A DNA stretch of 6,486 nt from an uncultured Verrucomicrobiota bacterium (GCA_903925515.1 CAIYFP010000110.1:1-6486), one strand, 5' to 3'; shown: positions 1-6,262, counted from the stretch's first letter. The notes: generated by a model from the sequence alone, not told the origin. Numbers and translations are program-made.

Positions 1-7
1 CTCCTCA

Positions 8-25
8 CAGACCTCTGCGGGTCTG
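8..25. repeat. Short perfect inverted repeat at left edge
   Basis: CAGACC (8-13) and GGTCTG (20-25) form a perfect 6-bp stem around a 6-nt loop. It lies in the 173-bp non-coding stretch downstream of the photolyase stop. Neither strand carries a T-run after the stem, so it is not a classical intrinsic terminator. It could be a weak terminator, part of an intergenic repeat cut by the window edge, or chance. A second weak hairpin, CCCAT (130-134) with ATGGG (141-145), lies closer to the photolyase stop. Nothing else was recognised in 1-173. Confidence 0.3.
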
Positions 26-173
26 CTCGTCACTCGCGCCTCGTTGGACACGAAAATCCCTCGCGGCGAAACACCAGCCATTGGTGAGACACGACACTAG
101 GCCATGACCCATCACCCCGGCCCGTGCCGCCCATGGCCGCATGGGTCCATCCCCCCGGCCCGCCGCCCGCCCC

Positions 174-1625
174 TCATTCCCCGCTCCCCGCCCCCCGCGC
201 CTCGACCGTTCCCTCCCCCCGGACCGCCTTGAACATCCGCAGGCAGCGCTCCCGCTGCACCCCGTGGTCCACGATCCGCGCCGGATACTTCCCCGTCGCG
301 CGGCGCCCCGGGTCGTCCCATGGCCGGTGCACAAACCGGTCCGGCACGCCCGCCAGCTCCGGCACCCATCGCCTCACGAACGCCCCCGCCGGGTCGAACT
401 TTTCCCCTTGGGACACCGGGTTGAAGATGCGGAAGTAGGGGGCCGCGTCCGTGCCCGTCCCGGCGCTCCATTGCCATCCCCCGTTGTTCGCGGCGAGGTC
501 GCCATCGACCAGCCGTTGCATGAAGTAACGTTCCCCCCGTTGCCATGAGACCAGCAGGTCCTTGGTCAGGAACATCGCGACCACCATTCGCAGCCGGTTG
601 TGCATCCAGCCCGTCGCGTTCAGGCATCGCATCGCCGCGTCCACCACCGGGTAGCCCGTCGCCCCCGCGCACCATGCGTCGAACCACTCGTCGCGCCCCT
701 CCCATGCCAGGGCGTCGTACTCCCTCCGGAACGACCCCGTCGCCACGTGAGGATGGTTGGCCAACACCTGCGCGTAGAACTCCCGCCAGATGAGCTCCGT
801 CTGCCACACGTCGCACCCGCGTTGCCCCCCGGCCTCCGGCGCCGCCGCCCGCGCCCGCGCCAACCGTTCCAACGCCGTCCGCACGTTCACCGTCCCGAAC
901 CGCAGGTGCGGCGACAACCGCGACGTCCCGCCGTCGTCCGACGGCGTGTCCCGCCCCGTGGCATAGCGCTCCACGCGTCCTTCGAGGAACTCGTCGAGCG
1001 CCTTCATCCCCGCCCGTTCGCCCGCCGCGATCAGCCCGTGCCCGCGGGGGTGCCCCAGCTCCGCCGACGTCCGGGGCAGCGGCTCCGAAGCGAGCGCGAG
1101 GTCCGGCGCGACCCGCGCCCGGGACAACCGCGGGCGCGGCGCGGGAATTCCCTTGGCCCTCCATGCCCGCGAGTAGGGCGTGAACACCGTGTACGCCCCG
1201 CCCGAGCCCGTCAGCACCTCGCGTTCCTCCCAGACGACCGAGTCCTTGAACGAGCGAAACGCCACGCCCTCGGAGGCCAACGCCGACGCCACCCGCGCGT
1301 CGCGTTCGCGCGAGTACGGCTCGTAGTCCCGGTTGGCGAACACCGCCGACGCCCCGGACTCGCGGGCGAGCGCCCGCAACACCTCCTCGGGACGCCCGCG
1401 CCTGACCACGAGCCGGTGGCCCATGGCCTCAAGGTTCGACTCCAGCGAGCGCAACGATTCCAGCAGGAACGCCACCCGCGCGCCGCCCACGTCTGGCGAC
1501 CTCAGGATCGCGTCGTCCCAGCAGAACACCGGCACGACGCGCTCCGCCGTGCGGTCCGCCTCGTGCAACGCCGTGTTGTCCGTCACCCGCAGGTCCCGCC
1601 GGAACCAATGAACCACCGTCTTCAC
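174..1625 (-). CDS. phrB: Deoxyribodipyrimidine photolyase (class I CPD photolyase, cryptochrome/photolyase family)
   Basis: Uses blue-light energy captured by FAD, usually helped by an antenna cofactor, to split UV-induced cyclobutane pyrimidine dimers in DNA; cytoplasmic. The 483-residue product opens with VVHWFRRDLRVTDN, typical of the N-terminal antenna-binding domain (about 1-130). The FAD-binding helical domain follows (about 205-475), with ELIWREFY (277-284), TGYPVVDAAMR (323-333), GWMHNRLRM (339-347), DGDLAANNGGWQW (374-386) and GTDAAPYFRIFNP (391-403). From remembered numbering, W308, W361 and W384 match the E. coli electron-transfer triad W306, W359 and W382, and N380 matches N378. 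Length is close to the E. coli enzyme. The GTG at 1625 is chosen because the family begins directly with this strand. An in-frame ATG at 1703 would add 26 Gly-rich residues encoded partly by a short tandem repeat. No strong ribosome binding site precedes the GTG. The gene lies 118 bp downstream of the pseudopilin-like gene on the same strand; a possible terminator between them suggests its own promoter. Codons mostly end in G, unlike the plus-strand genes. Confidence 0.96.
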   Translation of the reverse strand: MKTVVHWFRRDLRVTDNTALHEADRTAERVVPVFCWDDAILRSPDVGGARVAFLLESLRSLESNLEAMGHRLVVRRGRPEEVLRALARESGASAVFANRDYEPYSRERDARVASALASEGVAFRSFKDSVVWEEREVLTGSGGAYTVFTPYSRAWRAKGIPAPRPRLSRARVAPDLALASEPLPRTSAELGHPRGHGLIAAGERAGMKALDEFLEGRVERYATGRDTPSDDGGTSRLSPHLRFGTVNVRTALERLARARAAAPEAGGQRGCDVWQTELIWREFYAQVLANHPHVATGSFRREYDALAWEGRDEWFDAWCAGATGYPVVDAAMRCLNATGWMHNRLRMVVAMFLTKDLLVSWQRGERYFMQRLVDGDLAANNGGWQWSAGTGTDAAPYFRIFNPVSQGEKFDPAGAFVRRWVPELAGVPDRFVHRPWDDPGRRATGKYPARIVDHGVQRERCLRMFKAVRGEGTVEARGAGSGE

Positions 1626-1655
1626 CCGCCCACCGTGCCACCACAACCCACGTCC

Positions 1656-1691
1656 GCATCCTTCGAGTCCGCCGAATCCGCCGAATCCACG
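1656..1691. repeat. Degenerate 9-bp tandem repeat, about four units
   Basis: Plus-strand units are gcatccttc, gagtccgcc, gaatccgcc and gaatccacg, an imperfect array with consensus GARTCCGCC (GGCGGAYTC on the minus strand). It lies just upstream of the GTG start of the photolyase gene, within the in-frame extension that would be read as GFGGFGG if the ATG at 1703 were used. It may be slippage-derived low-complexity sequence in the leader of the photolyase gene, or part of a wider intergenic repeat family. Its role is unknown. Confidence 0.55.
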
Positions 1692-1711
1692 GATTGCGGC
1701 CATGCGGTCCC

Positions 1712-1743
1712 GGGTGGCCCCGCCCGCGCTGTTGGGGCGACCC
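1712..1743 (-). terminator. Candidate stem-loop terminator after the pseudopilin-like gene
   Basis: The stem pairs GGGT (1712-1715) with ACCC (1740-1743) and GCCCC (1717-1721) with GGGGC (1734-1738). One G/G mismatch interrupts it and the loop is 12 nt. It begins immediately after the minus-strand stop codon at 1744-1746, where a terminator would be expected. No T-run follows in the direction of transcription, so it may act only weakly or serve as a 3'-end stabilising structure. Confidence 0.4.
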
Positions 1744-2571
1744 TCAATCGGCGATGTCGTCCTGCACGAGCGTGCGCTGGACCCATTCGAGGTCCGTCTT
1801 GTCCTGCACGACAGCGGGGTTGATCTTCACGAAGCCGCCGGTGTTGTTGAACCGGCGCGTGCTCGGCCCCGCCCATCGCTTGATCTCCGCATGGCCGTCC
1901 GCGAAGGACATGTCCCCGCCGCCGTTGTGCCGGCTCGACGGGTAGTTCTGCCATGTGTCCTTGCTGAACGCGTCCACGATGAAGTAGCCGTCGTCGATCA
2001 CGTACTCGCTCTCGTCCACGAAGACCATGGCGCCGGAGGGGCCTGGGTTGGCGATCTGGGATTCCTTGGCCCATGACTTGTGGCTGAACTTGCCGGACGT
2101 GAGCGCGTCGAAGAGGTCGCTGGGCCCGCCCATGCGGCCCTGGATGGAGAAGCTGCGGTTGCGTTTCTTCTTGGCCCGGCCCTTGGGCGGCCACGGCGGG
2201 TCTGCCGGGCACGTGTAGATCTCAAGGGACGTGTTGTAGCTCCACAGCTTGCCCGCCCGGATGATGTTCACGTTGGTCGCGTCGGCCGACATCGTGACGA
2301 GGTCGGAGCTCAGGATCCATGCGTTGTCGATCCACGAGTTCCTGTCGAACGTGTTGGGGACGATCTTGCCGTCGTGGTCGTTGGCGTACAGGGACCACGC
2401 CAGCTGGAGCTGCTTGGCGTTGCTCATGCACCGCAGGCCCTTGGCCTTGGCCTGCGCCTTGCCGAGCGCCGGCAACAGCATCCCCGCGAGGATCGCGATG
2501 ATCGCGATCACGACCAGCAGCTCGATCAGCGTGAACCCGGCCCCAACCCTCCCGCCGTCTCCTCTCTTCAT
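1744..2571 (-). CDS. Type II secretion/pseudopilin-like protein with prepilin N-terminal methylation motif and H-X9-DG domain
   Basis: A 275-residue predicted cell-envelope protein; its exact role is unknown. A short basic leader (MKRGDGGRVGAG) precedes the prepilin-peptidase site G12|F13 with the conserved Glu at +5 (E17), followed by a hydrophobic helix (about 13-35). Two cysteines sit in typical contexts, RCMSN (C48) and YTCPAD (C121). Near the C-terminus, H215 followed by D225-G226 in SFADGHAEIKRW forms the H-X9-DG motif. Such proteins should be cleaved and methylated by a prepilin peptidase and anchored in the inner membrane as pseudopilins, but most of the many paralogues in PVC bacteria have no assigned substrate. 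The ATG at 2571 is preferred because it gives a normal short leader and has a good Shine-Dalgarno sequence; an upstream in-frame ATG at 2667 would give an unusually long leader of about 44 residues. No secretion-system or pilus assembly genes are nearby. It is transcribed divergently from thiH. Confidence 0.92.
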   Translation of the reverse strand: MKRGDGGRVGAGFTLIELLVVIAIIAILAGMLLPALGKAQAKAKGLRCMSNAKQLQLAWSLYANDHDGKIVPNTFDRNSWIDNAWILSSDLVTMSADATNVNIIRAGKLWSYNTSLEIYTCPADPPWPPKGRAKKKRNRSFSIQGRMGGPSDLFDALTSGKFSHKSWAKESQIANPGPSGAMVFVDESEYVIDDGYFIVDAFSKDTWQNYPSSRHNGGGDMSFADGHAEIKRWAGPSTRRFNNTGGFVKINPAVVQDKTDLEWVQRTLVQDDIAD

Positions 2572-2579
2572 GTCTGGAA

Positions 2580-2585
2580 TCCTCC
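2580..2585 (-). promoter_or_regulatory. Shine-Dalgarno sequence of the pseudopilin-like gene
   Basis: GGAGGA on the minus strand lies 8 nt upstream of the ATG at 2571, a near-ideal match and spacing. It decides the start in favour of 2571 over the in-frame ATG at 2667. It is the clearest ribosome binding site in the window. Confidence 0.75.
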
Positions 2586-2608
2586 GTCCCCGCGGACGCC
2601 AACGGCCC

Positions 2609-2679
2609 GTGCCGTGCTGGCACAAGGCTCCACTGCACGCCATTCGCGGGGACTGTCCCGGATTCAAGGGAGCCCTCCC
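2609..2679. promoter_or_regulatory. Cluster of three dyad symmetries in the divergent intergenic region
   Basis: Three dyads lie between the divergent pseudopilin-like and thiH genes. GTGCC/GGCAC (2609-2613 and 2619-2623) has a 5-nt spacer. GGGAC-T-GTCCC spans 2649-2659. GGGAG-CC-CTCCC spans 2668-2679. The last two share the pattern GGGA...TCCC and their centres are about 19-20 bp apart, close to two helical turns, as paired operator sites often are. No regulator gene is adjacent. In GC-rich DNA short dyads also arise by chance, so function is only suggested. Confidence 0.25.
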
Positions 2680-2703
2680 CCGAAGTCAAGCCCGCCCCTT
2701 GCG

Positions 2704-2731
2704 TTGCACCCCACGCGCCCGTCCATAGAGT
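2704..2731 (+). promoter_or_regulatory. Weak candidate sigma70-type promoter for thiH
   Basis: TTGCAC (2704-2709) and TAGAGT (2726-2731) are separated by 16 nt and match the -35 and -10 consensus at 3 and 4 of 6 positions. Transcription would begin near 2738, only a few bases before the ATG at 2742. The mRNA would then be nearly leaderless, which fits the lack of a Shine-Dalgarno sequence before thiH. The match is weak and unconfirmed. Confidence 0.25.
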
Positions 2732-2741
2732 CGCGCCGTTC

Positions 2742-3992
2742 ATGAGCTTCGTCGCCGAGTTCAACAAGCTGCCCGTGGGGGCCCTCCTGCAACGCGCCCA
2801 CGACGCGTCCAACGCGGACGTCTCGGCCGTGCTCGCGCGCGGCGCGCGGTCCCTCGCGGACCTTGCGACCCTCCTGTCGCCCGCCGCCGCGAACCGCCTC
2901 GAGGAACTATGCCGCCGTTCCCAGGCGCTCACGCGGCAACGCTTCGGGCGCGTCGTCCGCCTCTTCGCCCCGCTCTACCTCAGCAACGAGTGCATCAACA
3001 ACTGCGCCTACTGCGGGTTCTCCCGGGACAACCCCATCCTCCGCGTCACCCTGTCCGTCCCCGACGCCGCACGCGAGGCCCGCGCGCTCGCCTCGCAAGG
3101 CTTCCGGAACATCCTCCTCGTCGCGGGCGAGCACCCGCGCTTCGTCTCCAACGGCTACCTCGCCGGATGCACGCGCGCCCTCGCCGACATCGTCCCCTCG
3201 GTTTCGCTCGAGGTCGGCCCCATGGAGACGGACGAGTACCGCCCCATCGTGGAGGCCGGCGCCGAGGGGCTTGTCGTGTACCAGGAGACCTACGACCGCG
3301 ACGTGTACGGCCGCATGCACACGGCCGGGCCCAAGCGGAACTTCGACTGGCGCCTCGAGTGCCCCGAACGCGCCTACGCGGCGGGGTTCCGCCGGCTCGG
3401 CATCGGCGCCCTGTACGGCCTCTCCGACTGGCGCCTCGAGGCCCTCAGCCTTGGCGCCCATGCCGCCTACCTCCTTCGCCACTGCTGGAAGGCCATGCTC
3501 ACCCTCTCCTTCCCGCGCCTCAGGCCGTGCGCCGGCGAGTTCCAGCCCCTCGCCCACCTCACCGACCGCGACCTTGCCCAGCTCGTCGCCGCGTTTCGTC
3601 TTTTCCTCCCCGACGCCGGCCTCGTGCTCTCCACCCGCGAGCCCGCCCGCCTGCGCGATGGCCTGTTCGGCATTGGCTTCACCCATGCCAGCGCCGGGAG
3701 CCACACCGAGCCCGGAGGCTACACCGGCGCGGGCGACGATCGGCTCCACCAAACCGTCCGCGGCCGCATCGTGGAGGCCGACCCCGCCGCCCTTGCCCGG
3801 CGCGAGCCCAGCAAGGTCACCCGCGCCACCGGCCAGTTCGACATCGCCGACGACCGCTCCCCGGCCGAGGTCGCCGACGTCCTGCGCCGCCTCGGCTACG
3901 AGCCGGTCTGGAAGGACGGGGATGCCGGCATCACCCGCATGCCCAGCCCTGCTGCGGCGTCCGCAGCCGGATCCCCGCCCTCCCATGCCTAG
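2742..3992 (+). CDS. thiH: 2-iminoacetate synthase ThiH (radical SAM tyrosine lyase)
   Basis: Radical SAM enzyme that cleaves L-tyrosine to dehydroglycine (2-iminoacetate) and p-cresol; the product goes to thiazole synthase ThiG for the thiazole half of thiamine. It acts in the cytoplasm and needs a [4Fe-4S] cluster and S-adenosylmethionine. The cluster ligands are C84, C88 and C91 in CINNCAYCGF, the CX3CX2C motif with the YCGF ending typical of ThiH. Other family stretches are RQRFG (66-70), PLYLSN (77-82), LLVAGEH (125-131), VYQETY (179-184), SFPRLRPC (256-263), LSTRE (296-300) and EPGGY (323-327), with the C-terminal biotin-and-thiamin-associated domain ending near EPVWKD (387-392). Compared with remembered E. 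coli ThiH, the segment from about 328 to 372 is some 30 residues longer, and an Ala/Pro/Ser-rich tail follows 400. No thiC, thiG, thiS, thiF or TPP riboswitch is visible, so the gene is detached from the rest of the pathway here. It leads a tightly packed unit with the kinase and dinB. No Shine-Dalgarno sequence precedes the start. Confidence 0.96.
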   Translation: MSFVAEFNKLPVGALLQRAHDASNADVSAVLARGARSLADLATLLSPAAANRLEELCRRSQALTRQRFGRVVRLFAPLYLSNECINNCAYCGFSRDNPILRVTLSVPDAAREARALASQGFRNILLVAGEHPRFVSNGYLAGCTRALADIVPSVSLEVGPMETDEYRPIVEAGAEGLVVYQETYDRDVYGRMHTAGPKRNFDWRLECPERAYAAGFRRLGIGALYGLSDWRLEALSLGAHAAYLLRHCWKAMLTLSFPRLRPCAGEFQPLAHLTDRDLAQLVAAFRLFLPDAGLVLSTREPARLRDGLFGIGFTHASAGSHTEPGGYTGAGDDRLHQTVRGRIVEADPAALARREPSKVTRATGQFDIADDRSPAEVADVLRRLGYEPVWKDGDAGITRMPSPAAASAAGSPPSHA

Positions 3993-4001
3993 ACACGCGC
4001 C

Positions 4002-5090
4002 ATGAGCCCGAACCCCCACCGCATCCCGCCGTGGGTTCACCCTGCCCTGTGGACCCTCGTGGGGCTCGCGTTCGCGGGGCAGCACTACCTCACCTCCGCC
4101 AAGGTCGGCGCGCCCGTCGCATGGGGCAGCGCCATCATGGGATCCCTTGCAGACTGGTACCTCTTCGGCCTCCTTTCATGGCCCGCGTCCATCCTAGCGC
4201 GGCGCTTCAACCTCGCCGGGCCCCAGTGGCGCCTCCGCCTTCTCCTCCATGTCCTCGCCTCCGCCGTGTTCTCCCTCGCATGGATCCTCCTTCGCTCCGG
4301 CCTTGCCCACCTCCTCGTCCCGCTCCGCGGCGTCGAGAAGCCCTTCGGCGACGTCCTCCGCTACGTCCTCGTCGCCACGTTCTTCTTCAACGTCCTCGTG
4401 TACTGGGTCGTCGTGACCGGCTCCCATGCCCTCGCCTACCAACGGCACCTCCGCGACCGCGAACGCCGCCTCCTTGAGCTCGAGTCCCGCCTCCAGTCCG
4501 CCCGGCTCCATGCCCTCCGCATGCAGCTCAACCCCCACTTCCTCTTCAACGCCCTCAACGGAATCGGCTCCCTCATGTACCGCGACGTCGATGCCGCCGA
4601 CTCCATGCTCGTCCGCCTTGCCTCCCTTCTCCGCCACTCCCTCGACCGTGGAGACAACCCCACCGTCCCCCTCCGCGAGGAACTCGCCTTCCTGGACCAA
4701 TACCTTGACCTCGAGCAAATGCGCTTCCCCGGGCGCCTCCTCGTCCAACGCGACATCGATCCCGCCCTCCTCGAACAACCCGTTCCCAACCTCCTCCTCC
4801 AACCCCTCGTCGAGAACGCCATCAAGCACGGCCTCGAACCCCTTTCCCGGCCCGTCACCGTCTCCATCCTCGCCTCCTCGCCGGCCCACGGCCGGATCCG
4901 CGTCGAGATCCTCGACGACGGCGCCGGCATGCCCGACTCCACCCACGGCACCCCGCGCCGCGAGGGCATCGGCACCGCCAACACCCGGCGCCGACTGCTC
5001 CAGCTCCACGGACGCAACGCCTTCTTTGCCCTCGAAACCCTCCCCGACGCCCGAACCCGCGCCGTCGTCGAGTTCCCCATCCCCGCCTGA
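4002..5090 (+). CDS. LytS/YehU-family membrane sensor histidine kinase
   Basis: A 362-residue inner-membrane kinase that should autophosphorylate on His and pass the phosphate to a response regulator, usually a LytTR-type one. Four hydrophobic segments (about 14-30, 42-67, 80-98, 117-139) with only short loops form the N-terminal half, so there is no large periplasmic sensor domain and the signal is unknown. A charged, probably coiled-coil linker (143-172) leads to the His_kinase domain (PF06580 type): QLNPHFLFNALN, with H179 as the phospho-acceptor, then the ATPase region with N-box PLVENAIKHG (N272), DDGAGM (305-310) and GIGTANTRRRL (322-332). It begins 9 nt after the thiH stop with no recognisable Shine-Dalgarno sequence, so it may be translationally coupled. 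Its stop overlaps or nearly touches dinB. The usual partner regulator is not encoded in this window. Third positions are strongly C-rich. The family is certain; partner and stimulus are not. Confidence 0.93.
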   Translation: MSPNPHRIPPWVHPALWTLVGLAFAGQHYLTSAKVGAPVAWGSAIMGSLADWYLFGLLSWPASILARRFNLAGPQWRLRLLLHVLASAVFSLAWILLRSGLAHLLVPLRGVEKPFGDVLRYVLVATFFFNVLVYWVVVTGSHALAYQRHLRDRERRLLELESRLQSARLHALRMQLNPHFLFNALNGIGSLMYRDVDAADSMLVRLASLLRHSLDRGDNPTVPLREELAFLDQYLDLEQMRFPGRLLVQRDIDPALLEQPVPNLLLQPLVENAIKHGLEPLSRPVTVSILASSPAHGRIRVEILDDGAGMPDSTHGTPRREGIGTANTRRRLLQLHGRNAFFALETLPDARTRAVVEFPIPA

Positions 5091-6178
5091 ACCGTCCCCG
5101 CGTCATCCTCCACCTCGACATGGACGCCTTCTTCGCGTCCGTCGAGCAACGCGACCGGCCCGAGCTCCGCGGCCGGCCCGTCGTCGTGGGCTCGCCCCCG
5201 GACCGCCGTGGCGTCGTCTGCGCCGCCAGCTATGAGGCCCGCACGTTCGGCGTCCGCTCCGCCATGCCCTCCCGCACCGCCGCCCGGCTCTGCCCCGACG
5301 CCGAGTTCATCCGGCCGCGCATGGATCGGTACCGCGACGAGTCCCTCCGGATCATGGCCTTGATGGCCGAGACCGGCGCCGTCCTCCAGCAGGTCTCCGT
5401 GGACGAGGCCTACCTGGAGCTCGCCGCGCCGCCCGCTGCCCCCGTCACGGGCCCCGACCCCGACGCCGCCCTCCTCCGCGCCTTGCCCATCGCGCGGGCC
5501 CTCCAGGCCCGCATCCTCAAGGAACGCGGCCTCTCCGCCTCCATCGGCATCGCCTCCAACAAGCTCCTCGCCAAGCTCGCCAGCGACTTCCAGAAGCCGC
5601 GCGGCCTCACCCTCATCCCCGAGCGCGACAAGGTCGCCTTCCTCCGCCCCCTCCCCGTCCGTGCGCTCCACGGCGTCGGCGAGGTCACCAGCAAGGCCCT
5701 CGCCAACGCCGGCATCCATACCGTCGGCGACCTCCAGGACCACCCCGGCGACCTCCGACCCCTCGTCGGCTCATGGGGCCCCACCCTCCGCCGCTTCGCC
5801 CTCGGCGACGACGACCGCCCCCTTGAGCTTGGCGACGACATCAAGAGCATCAGCAGCGAGAACACCTTTGAGCGCGACACCGAGGACCGGGCGATCCTCC
5901 GCCAATGCCTTCGCGAGCAGGCCGAGGAGATCTCCGCCAAGCTTGAACGACGCCGCCTCTCGGCAGGCACGGTCCAGGTCAAGGTCCGCTACGGCGACTT
6001 CACCACCCTCACCCGCCAGTTTTCCCGCGACGAGCCCGTGGTCGCCGCGCGCGACATCTACCGCATGGCCTGCTGGCTCCTCGCAAGGCATCGCCTCGTC
6101 CATCGTCCCCTCCGCCTCCTTGGCGTCGGCGTCAGCGGCCTGCACGAGTCCCGCCTCCGGCAGTTGACGTGGTGGTGA
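5087..6178 (+). CDS. dinB: DNA polymerase IV (Y-family translesion polymerase DinB), probable CTG start
   Basis: Y-family polymerase that copies past DNA lesions without proofreading, normally recruited by the beta clamp. The frame reads RVILHLDMDAFFASVEQ at the N-terminus. Further family stretches are AASYEAR and GVRSAMPS, then SVDEAYLEL with the metal-binding D106 and E107, SIGIASNKLLAKLASDFQKP, the helix-hairpin-helix part HGVGEVTSKAL, and a little-finger domain with SISSENTF. It ends in RQLTWW, resembling a clamp-binding motif. Residue numbers assume a 363-residue product from 5087. The first ATG, at 5120, would begin at MDAFF and lose the Asp of HLD, which corresponds to catalytic D8 of E. 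coli Pol IV, so translation must begin upstream. No in-frame ATG, GTG or TTG lies between 5120 and well inside the kinase gene. The only near-cognate codon at the expected place is CTG 5087-5089, forming CTGA with the kinase stop. An A at 5087 would give the common ATGA overlap and keep the kinase's last Ala (GCC to GCA). A Pro/Ala-rich insertion sits at about 112-130. Identity is certain; the start is inferred. Confidence 0.95.
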   Translation: MNRPRVILHLDMDAFFASVEQRDRPELRGRPVVVGSPPDRRGVVCAASYEARTFGVRSAMPSRTAARLCPDAEFIRPRMDRYRDESLRIMALMAETGAVLQQVSVDEAYLELAAPPAAPVTGPDPDAALLRALPIARALQARILKERGLSASIGIASNKLLAKLASDFQKPRGLTLIPERDKVAFLRPLPVRALHGVGEVTSKALANAGIHTVGDLQDHPGDLRPLVGSWGPTLRRFALGDDDRPLELGDDIKSISSENTFERDTEDRAILRQCLREQAEEISAKLERRRLSAGTVQVKVRYGDFTTLTRQFSRDEPVVAARDIYRMACWLLARHRLVHRPLRLLGVGVSGLHESRLRQLTWW

Positions 6179-6199
6179 ACGCCTGCGCCGCAGTCAAGG

Positions 6200-6224
6200 C
6201 AATGGGGTCACATCTAAACCATTG
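6200..6224. repeat. Inverted repeat within an AT-rich islet
   Basis: CAATGG (6200-6205) and CCATTG (6219-6224) form a perfect 6-bp inverted repeat around a 13-nt spacer. An alternative pairing uses GTCAA (6193-6197) with TTGAC (6222-6226). The surrounding stretch, about 6196-6232, is clearly AT-richer than anything else nearby. The islet starts about 20 bp after the dinB stop. It may be a remnant or end of a mobile or repeated element, or a weak 3' hairpin. No transposase is present. Confidence 0.35.
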
Positions 6225-6262
6225 ACATTTCGGACCTCCCGGGTGGTTGGCGCCATGCCCTC

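Noticed and set aside
600..1823. 407-codon plus-strand open frame opposite the photolyase
   Set aside because: An Arg/Pro/His-rich antisense shadow of the photolyase with no recognisable domain.
2572..2741. TPP riboswitch upstream of thiH
   Set aside because: None of the conserved TPP-aptamer blocks (such as CTGAGA or the pyrophosphate-binding segment) is present, and the region is short and dyad-rich instead.
2909..4477. 522-codon plus-strand open frame overlapping thiH and the kinase
   Set aside because: Its translation is Arg/Pro/His-rich with no domain, and it runs out of frame through two well-recognised genes. It is a by-product of C-rich third positions.
5060..5120. SOS (LexA) operator upstream of dinB
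   Set aside because: The upstream sequence lies within the kinase gene and shows no inverted repeat resembling a known LexA box. LexA sites of this lineage may differ, so this is only an absence of evidence.
4436..5743. 435-codon minus-strand open frame opposite the kinase and dinB
   Set aside because: It is antisense to two clear genes, rich in Gly/Glu/Arg/Asp with no family motif, and explained by GC-rich codon bias.
5120..6178. dinB starting at the first ATG
   Set aside because: This start removes the catalytic Asp and the conserved RVILHL strand that are encoded in frame immediately upstream.
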